From the NCBI RefSeq assembly GCF_003112535.1, contig NZ_BEWA01000002.1, positions 310,001 to 374,000 of the forward strand: DNA of 64,000 bases, given 5' to 3'. Positions 61,185 through 64,000 of this stretch are shown here, in pieces. This stretch comes from Streptomyces rishiriensis. Lineage in GTDB: Bacteria > Actinomycetota > Actinomycetes > Streptomycetales > Streptomycetaceae. Position 1 is the stretch's first letter. Every line of letters begins with the position of its first letter. The position numbers and the translations under genes are program-made. The notes under the pieces were generated by a model that made no database searches, was not told the origin of the DNA, and saw nothing but the letters and a program-made list of their open reading frames with translations.

Positions 61185-62102
61185 ATGACGTCGTTGTCAC
61201 CTGAGTCCTCACTTTCCCGCATCCGGATCGGATCGGCCCCCGACAGCTGGGGCGTCTGGTTCCCGGACGACCCCGCCCAGGTCCCGTGGCGGCGCTTCCT
61301 GGACGAGGTCGCGCAGTCCGGTTACGAGTGGATCGAGCTCGGCCCCTACGGGTACCTGCCGACCGATCCCTCGGTCCTCGCCGAGGAGACGGCCGCGCGC
61401 GGCCTGAAGGTGTCGGCGGGCACGGTCTTCACCGGTCTCCACCACGGCGAGGCCGTGTGGGAGAAGACCTGGGCCCACGTCGCGGACAACGCGGCGCTCG
61501 CCCAGGCCATGGGGGCGCGCCACCTCGTCGTCATCCCGTCGTTCTGGCGGGACGACAAGACCGGTGACGTGCTGGAACCGGACACGCTGACCCCCGAGCA
61601 GTGGCGCAACCTGACCTCGCTGACCGAGCGGCTGGGCAAGGAGGTGCGCGAGCGCTACGGTCTCCGGATCGTCGTCCACCCGCACGCCGACACCCACATC
61701 GACAGCGAGGAGAACGTCGTCCGGTTCCTGGACGGCACCGACTCCGACCTGGTCTCGCTGTGCCTGGACACCGGGCACTACGCGTACTGCGGCGGCGACA
61801 GCGTCAAGCTGATCGAGACCTACGGCGAGCGCATCGGCTATCTGCACCTCAAGCAGGTCGACCCGCGGATCCTGGCGGACGTGCGGGCCAAGGGGACACC
61901 GTTCGGGCCGGCCGTGGCCCAGGGCGTGATGTGCGAACCCCCCACCGGGGTGCCCGCGCTGGGGCCCGTCCTGGAGGCGGCGCAGAAACTGGACGTGGAC
62001 CTGTTCGCGATCGTCGAGCAGGACATGTACCCGTGCGCGCCGGACACCCCGCTGCCCATCGCGCAGCGGACGCGGGCGTTCCTGCGGTCCTGCGGGGCAT
62101 AG
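61185..62102 (+). CDS. IolE/IolI-like sugar isomerase/epimerase (inosose dehydratase family)
   Basis: 305 aa from ATG 61185. AP-endonuclease-2 TIM barrel: SAPDSWGVWFPDDP start, GYEWIELGPYGYLP, HLVVIPSFWR, VVHPHADTHIDSEENV with metal His, LDTGHYAYCGG and YLHLKQVD. Such proteins act as 2-keto-myo-inositol dehydratase (IolE) or isomerase (IolI). Either fits an iol locus; the acylhydrolase needs the IolE product, so dehydratase is slightly favoured. It is divergent from iolC. Confidence 0.82.
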   Translation: MTSLSPESSLSRIRIGSAPDSWGVWFPDDPAQVPWRRFLDEVAQSGYEWIELGPYGYLPTDPSVLAEETAARGLKVSAGTVFTGLHHGEAVWEKTWAHVADNAALAQAMGARHLVVIPSFWRDDKTGDVLEPDTLTPEQWRNLTSLTERLGKEVRERYGLRIVVHPHADTHIDSEENVVRFLDGTDSDLVSLCLDTGHYAYCGGDSVKLIETYGERIGYLHLKQVDPRILADVRAKGTPFGPAVAQGVMCEPPTGVPALGPVLEAAQKLDVDLFAIVEQDMYPCAPDTPLPIAQRTRAFLRSCGA

Positions 62103-62155
62103 GGACCTGCCCGGCGCCGCACACGCGCCGAGTGGCGCAGGCGGCACACGTTCCA

Positions 62156-62231
62156 CCCGTGCCGCCTGCGCCACCCGTGCCGCCCGTGCGGAGGGATGAC
62201 GTCACCTGTGTCGCCTGTGTCACCTGTGTCA
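62156..62231. repeat. Degenerate 9-bp tandem repeats
   Basis: Units like CCCGTGCCG, CCTGCGCCA (62156-62191) are followed, after 13 bases, by CCTGTGTCG, CCTGTGTCA, CCTGTGTCA (62205-62231), the last two identical. The 62103-62419 gap otherwise holds no gene. Confidence 0.6.
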
Positions 62232-62419
62232 CAAACACCTCCCTTCTGTCACACATGTCGCGTGTACGCGGGATATCCGTCACCGCCCGTCAACAGCTGA
62301 TTCCAGCCGGTCACCGAGCGTCGTTCACGGGGCACTGGCTTGGTGATCGCCAGCGCAGCGCCGGGCTCCCCCCGGCGGCCTCCCGGCCGCCGCCCCGCGC
62401 GCGCAGGGAGGTGCAGCTC

Positions 62420-62620
62420 ATGACCGACCGAAGGCTCTGGTCCTACAAGGAGATCGCGGCGCACATCAAGGTGCAGCCGGACACCGTACGGTCCTACCGC
62501 AAACACGGACTGCTGCCCCCGCCCGACCATGTCGAGGGCGGCAAGCCCTACTGGTACGCCGACACCGTCCGCGCCTGGGTCGCCTCCCGCCCGGGCAACC
62601 GGGGACGCGCCCTGGACTGA
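62420..62620 (+). CDS. Small AlpA/MerR-like HTH protein
   Basis: 66 aa from ATG 62420 (GGGAGGTG upstream). WSYKEIAAHIKVQPDTVRSY then RKHGLLPPPDH is a winged HTH of the excisionase/AlpA or MerR-N-terminal type, followed by PYWYADTVRAWVASRPG. Probably a small transcription factor or DNA architectural protein. No neighbour shows an obvious target. It is not part of a visible mobile element. Confidence 0.75.
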   Translation: MTDRRLWSYKEIAAHIKVQPDTVRSYRKHGLLPPPDHVEGGKPYWYADTVRAWVASRPGNRGRALD

Positions 62621-62723
62621 CCCGGGCCGGAGCGCGACCGGCTGTGCCCCGCCGACGCGTGGGGCACAGCGCCACGGGACGACGCGCCCGCGGGCCGCGA
62701 GCGGAGCGGGCCGCCCCGGGCGG

Positions 62724-63767
62724 TCACGCCCACGGCTCGACGACCGTCACCCCCGCGCCCTGCGCCGTGCCCAGCGCCGCCAGCGCGGCCGGCGCGGCGT
62801 CCAGCGTGATCGTCGACGTCACCAGGAGGTCGGGGCGCAGCGCCCCCGAGCGGACCAGCGCCAGCATCTCGGGGTAGGCGTGGGCGGCCATGCCGTGGCT
62901 GCCCAGGAGCTCCAGTTCCAGGGCGACGGCCCGGGCCAGCGGGACGGGGGTGGAGCCGTCCCGCGACGGCAGCAGCCCGACCTGGACGTGCCGGCCCCGG
63001 CGGCGCAGCCCGTTCACGGAGGCGGCGCAGGTGACGGGCGAGCCGAGGGCGTCGAGCGAGAGATGCGCGCCGCCGCCGGTCAGCTCGCGGACCGCCTCCG
63101 CCGTGTCCGGCACGCGCGTCGCGTCCACGCACTCCACCGCTCCGAACCGGCGCGCCAGCTCCAGGGCCCGGGGCGAGACGTCCACCGCGACGACCCGCGC
63201 CCCGCTCGCCGCCGCGATCATCACCGCCGACAGGCCCACGCCTCCGCAGCCGTGCACCGCCACCCACTCCCCCGCCGCGAGCCGGCCCTGGCGCACGACC
63301 GCCCGGAACGCCGTGGCGAACCGGCAGCCGAGAGAGGCTGCGGTGGTGTACGCCATGCCGTCCGGGATCGCGACGAGGTTGACGTCGGCGTGGTCCAGGG
63401 CCACGTACTGGGCGAAGGAGCCCCAGTGCGTGAACCCGGGCTGGGTCTGGCGTTCGCACACCTGGTGATCGCCTGCCGCGCAGGACGGGCAGCTGCCGCA
63501 GCCGCACACGAAGGGGACGGTGACCCGGTCGCCGGGCTTCCAGCCGGTGACCCGGGGGCCCGCCTCCGTCACCACTCCGGCGAGTTCGTGGCCGGGGACG
63601 TGCGGCAGCACGATGTCCGGGTCGTGGCCCATCCAGCCGTGCCAGTCGCTGCGGCACAGGCCGGTGGCCTCGACGCGCACCACCACGCCGTGCTCCGCGG
63701 GCCGCGGGTCGGGCGTCTCCCGCACCTCCGCCGGCTCCCCGAACCGCTCGAACACCACAGCCCGCAT
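62724..63767 (-). CDS. Zinc-dependent alcohol dehydrogenase
   Basis: 347 aa from ATG 63767 (MRAVVFERFGEPAEVRETPD). Medium-chain dehydrogenase: catalytic zinc ligands in TGLCRSDWHGWMG and VPGHELAG, structural zinc Cys in CGCGSCPSCAAGDHQVCE, and NAD(P)-binding VHGCGGVGLSAVMIAAASGA. It oxidises an alcohol or reduces an aldehyde; the substrate is unspecified. Single gene, divergent from the copper-regulated gene at the right edge. Confidence 0.9.
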   Translation of the reverse strand: MRAVVFERFGEPAEVRETPDPRPAEHGVVVRVEATGLCRSDWHGWMGHDPDIVLPHVPGHELAGVVTEAGPRVTGWKPGDRVTVPFVCGCGSCPSCAAGDHQVCERQTQPGFTHWGSFAQYVALDHADVNLVAIPDGMAYTTAASLGCRFATAFRAVVRQGRLAAGEWVAVHGCGGVGLSAVMIAAASGARVVAVDVSPRALELARRFGAVECVDATRVPDTAEAVRELTGGGAHLSLDALGSPVTCAASVNGLRRRGRHVQVGLLPSRDGSTPVPLARAVALELELLGSHGMAAHAYPEMLALVRSGALRPDLLVTSTITLDAAPAALAALGTAQGAGVTVVEPWA

Positions 63768-63886
63768 GCGCCCTCGCCCCACCATCGTCATCGCCGTCGC
63801 CTTCGTCCACTTCGCCGAAGATCACCGCGAACGCTAGCCGGGCCCGCCGGTCCTGTTGCCGCCACGCCCGGACCCTCCTTGGATTC

Positions 63887-63903
63887 ATACCCCCTAGGGG
63901 TAT
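63887..63903. promoter_or_regulatory. CsoR-type copper operator and promoter
   Basis: ATACCCCCTAGGGGTAT matches the CsoR consensus, a GC-rich dyad. It lies between TTGGAT (63879-63884) and TATAGT (63901-63906, overlapping), which together make a promoter with 16-bp spacing. Copper-free CsoR would block the promoter; Cu(I) would release it. Confidence 0.8.
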
Positions 63904-63969
63904 AGTCTGAAGTAACGGGAGACCCCTCGCGGCCCCGCCCGCCCCACCTGCCTCCACGAGGAGAACGAC

Positions 63970-64000
63970 ATGACCGCTCAGACCGACACCCCGGGCTCCG
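63970..64000 (+). CDS. Start of a copper-response gene, probably copA (truncated by the window)
   Basis: ATG 63970 follows AGGAGAACG. Only ten codons are visible (MTAQTDTPGS). The CsoR-type operator just upstream makes a copper-exporting P-type ATPase or copper chaperone the most likely product. The protein sequence is too short to confirm. Confidence 0.55.
   Translation, partial: MTAQTDTPGS

Overview
The window is high-GC DNA with strong third-position GC bias and many ATGA/GTGA overlapping starts. It encodes chaplins, three rodlins, a MelC1/MelC2 tyrosinase pair, a DynA/DynB-SsbB sporulation operon and an actinomycete-type integrative element. Chaplins together with rodlins point to a Streptomyces chromosome. 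From memory, gene order from ssbB/dynAB through chaplin, melC, chaplin, polysaccharide genes, long chaplin, rodlins and the inositol/copper genes resembles the S. coelicolor SCO2680-2730 neighbourhood. I could not check that alignment.

Layout. (1) 1-3535: right end of a pSAM2-like integrative element (spread genes, RepSA-like initiator, excisionase, tyrosine integrase). (2) 3805-10149: thioester-domain surface protein, then the dynA-dynB-ssbB operon on the minus strand. (3) 10473-18815: tRNA-Arg(TCT) followed by an accessory zone with a broken IS630-type transposase, an alpha/beta hydrolase, a frameshifted unknown gene, an acyltransferase-3 protein, a double-Lrp regulator, a 14-TM exporter and a SnoaL-like remnant. 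(4) 19157-24039: a compact cluster of a phosphopantetheinyl transferase, a SpeD homologue, a branched-polyamine-synthase/GNAT fusion, an FkbH-like HAD protein and a free ACP. (5) 24180-29720: chaplin, tyrosinase, VKOR-like protein, three small secreted proteins, chaplin. (6) 29960-44893: surface polysaccharide locus (DUF3344-like protein, two GT4s, sugar transferase, O-antigen ligase, MVF flippase, deacetylase, Wzz-like protein, CelD-type GNAT, GH26-like hydrolase, ATP-grasp ligase, flavoprotein). (7) 44957-49503: long chaplin, short chaplin, three rodlins and an LCP ligase. (8) 49645-54665: ABC permease, a hydrolase-ABC ATPase fusion, an APC permease with a palindromic operator. (9) 54921-62102: myo-inositol catabolism (mmsA, iolD, iolB, Cgl0159-like, iolC, divergent iolE-like). 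(10) 62420-64000: small HTH protein, zinc alcohol dehydrogenase, and a CsoR-type operator before a truncated gene, probably copA.

How the parts work together. Regions 5-7 form a surface and aerial-hypha locus: amyloid chaplins and rodlins for the hydrophobic sheath, a polysaccharide pathway that could supply matrix, and an LCP ligase that could attach polymer to peptidoglycan. DynA/DynB and SsbB act in sporulation septation and chromosome segregation. The most novel part is region 4. An aminopropyl-transfer module (SpeD plus BpsA) sits with a carrier-protein module (Sfp-type activation, FkbH loading, ACP) and no ketosynthase or NRPS, suggesting an undescribed acylated or branched polyamine metabolite. 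Its SpeD carries Tyr where the catalytic Cys of AdoMet decarboxylases should be, so its substrate is uncertain.
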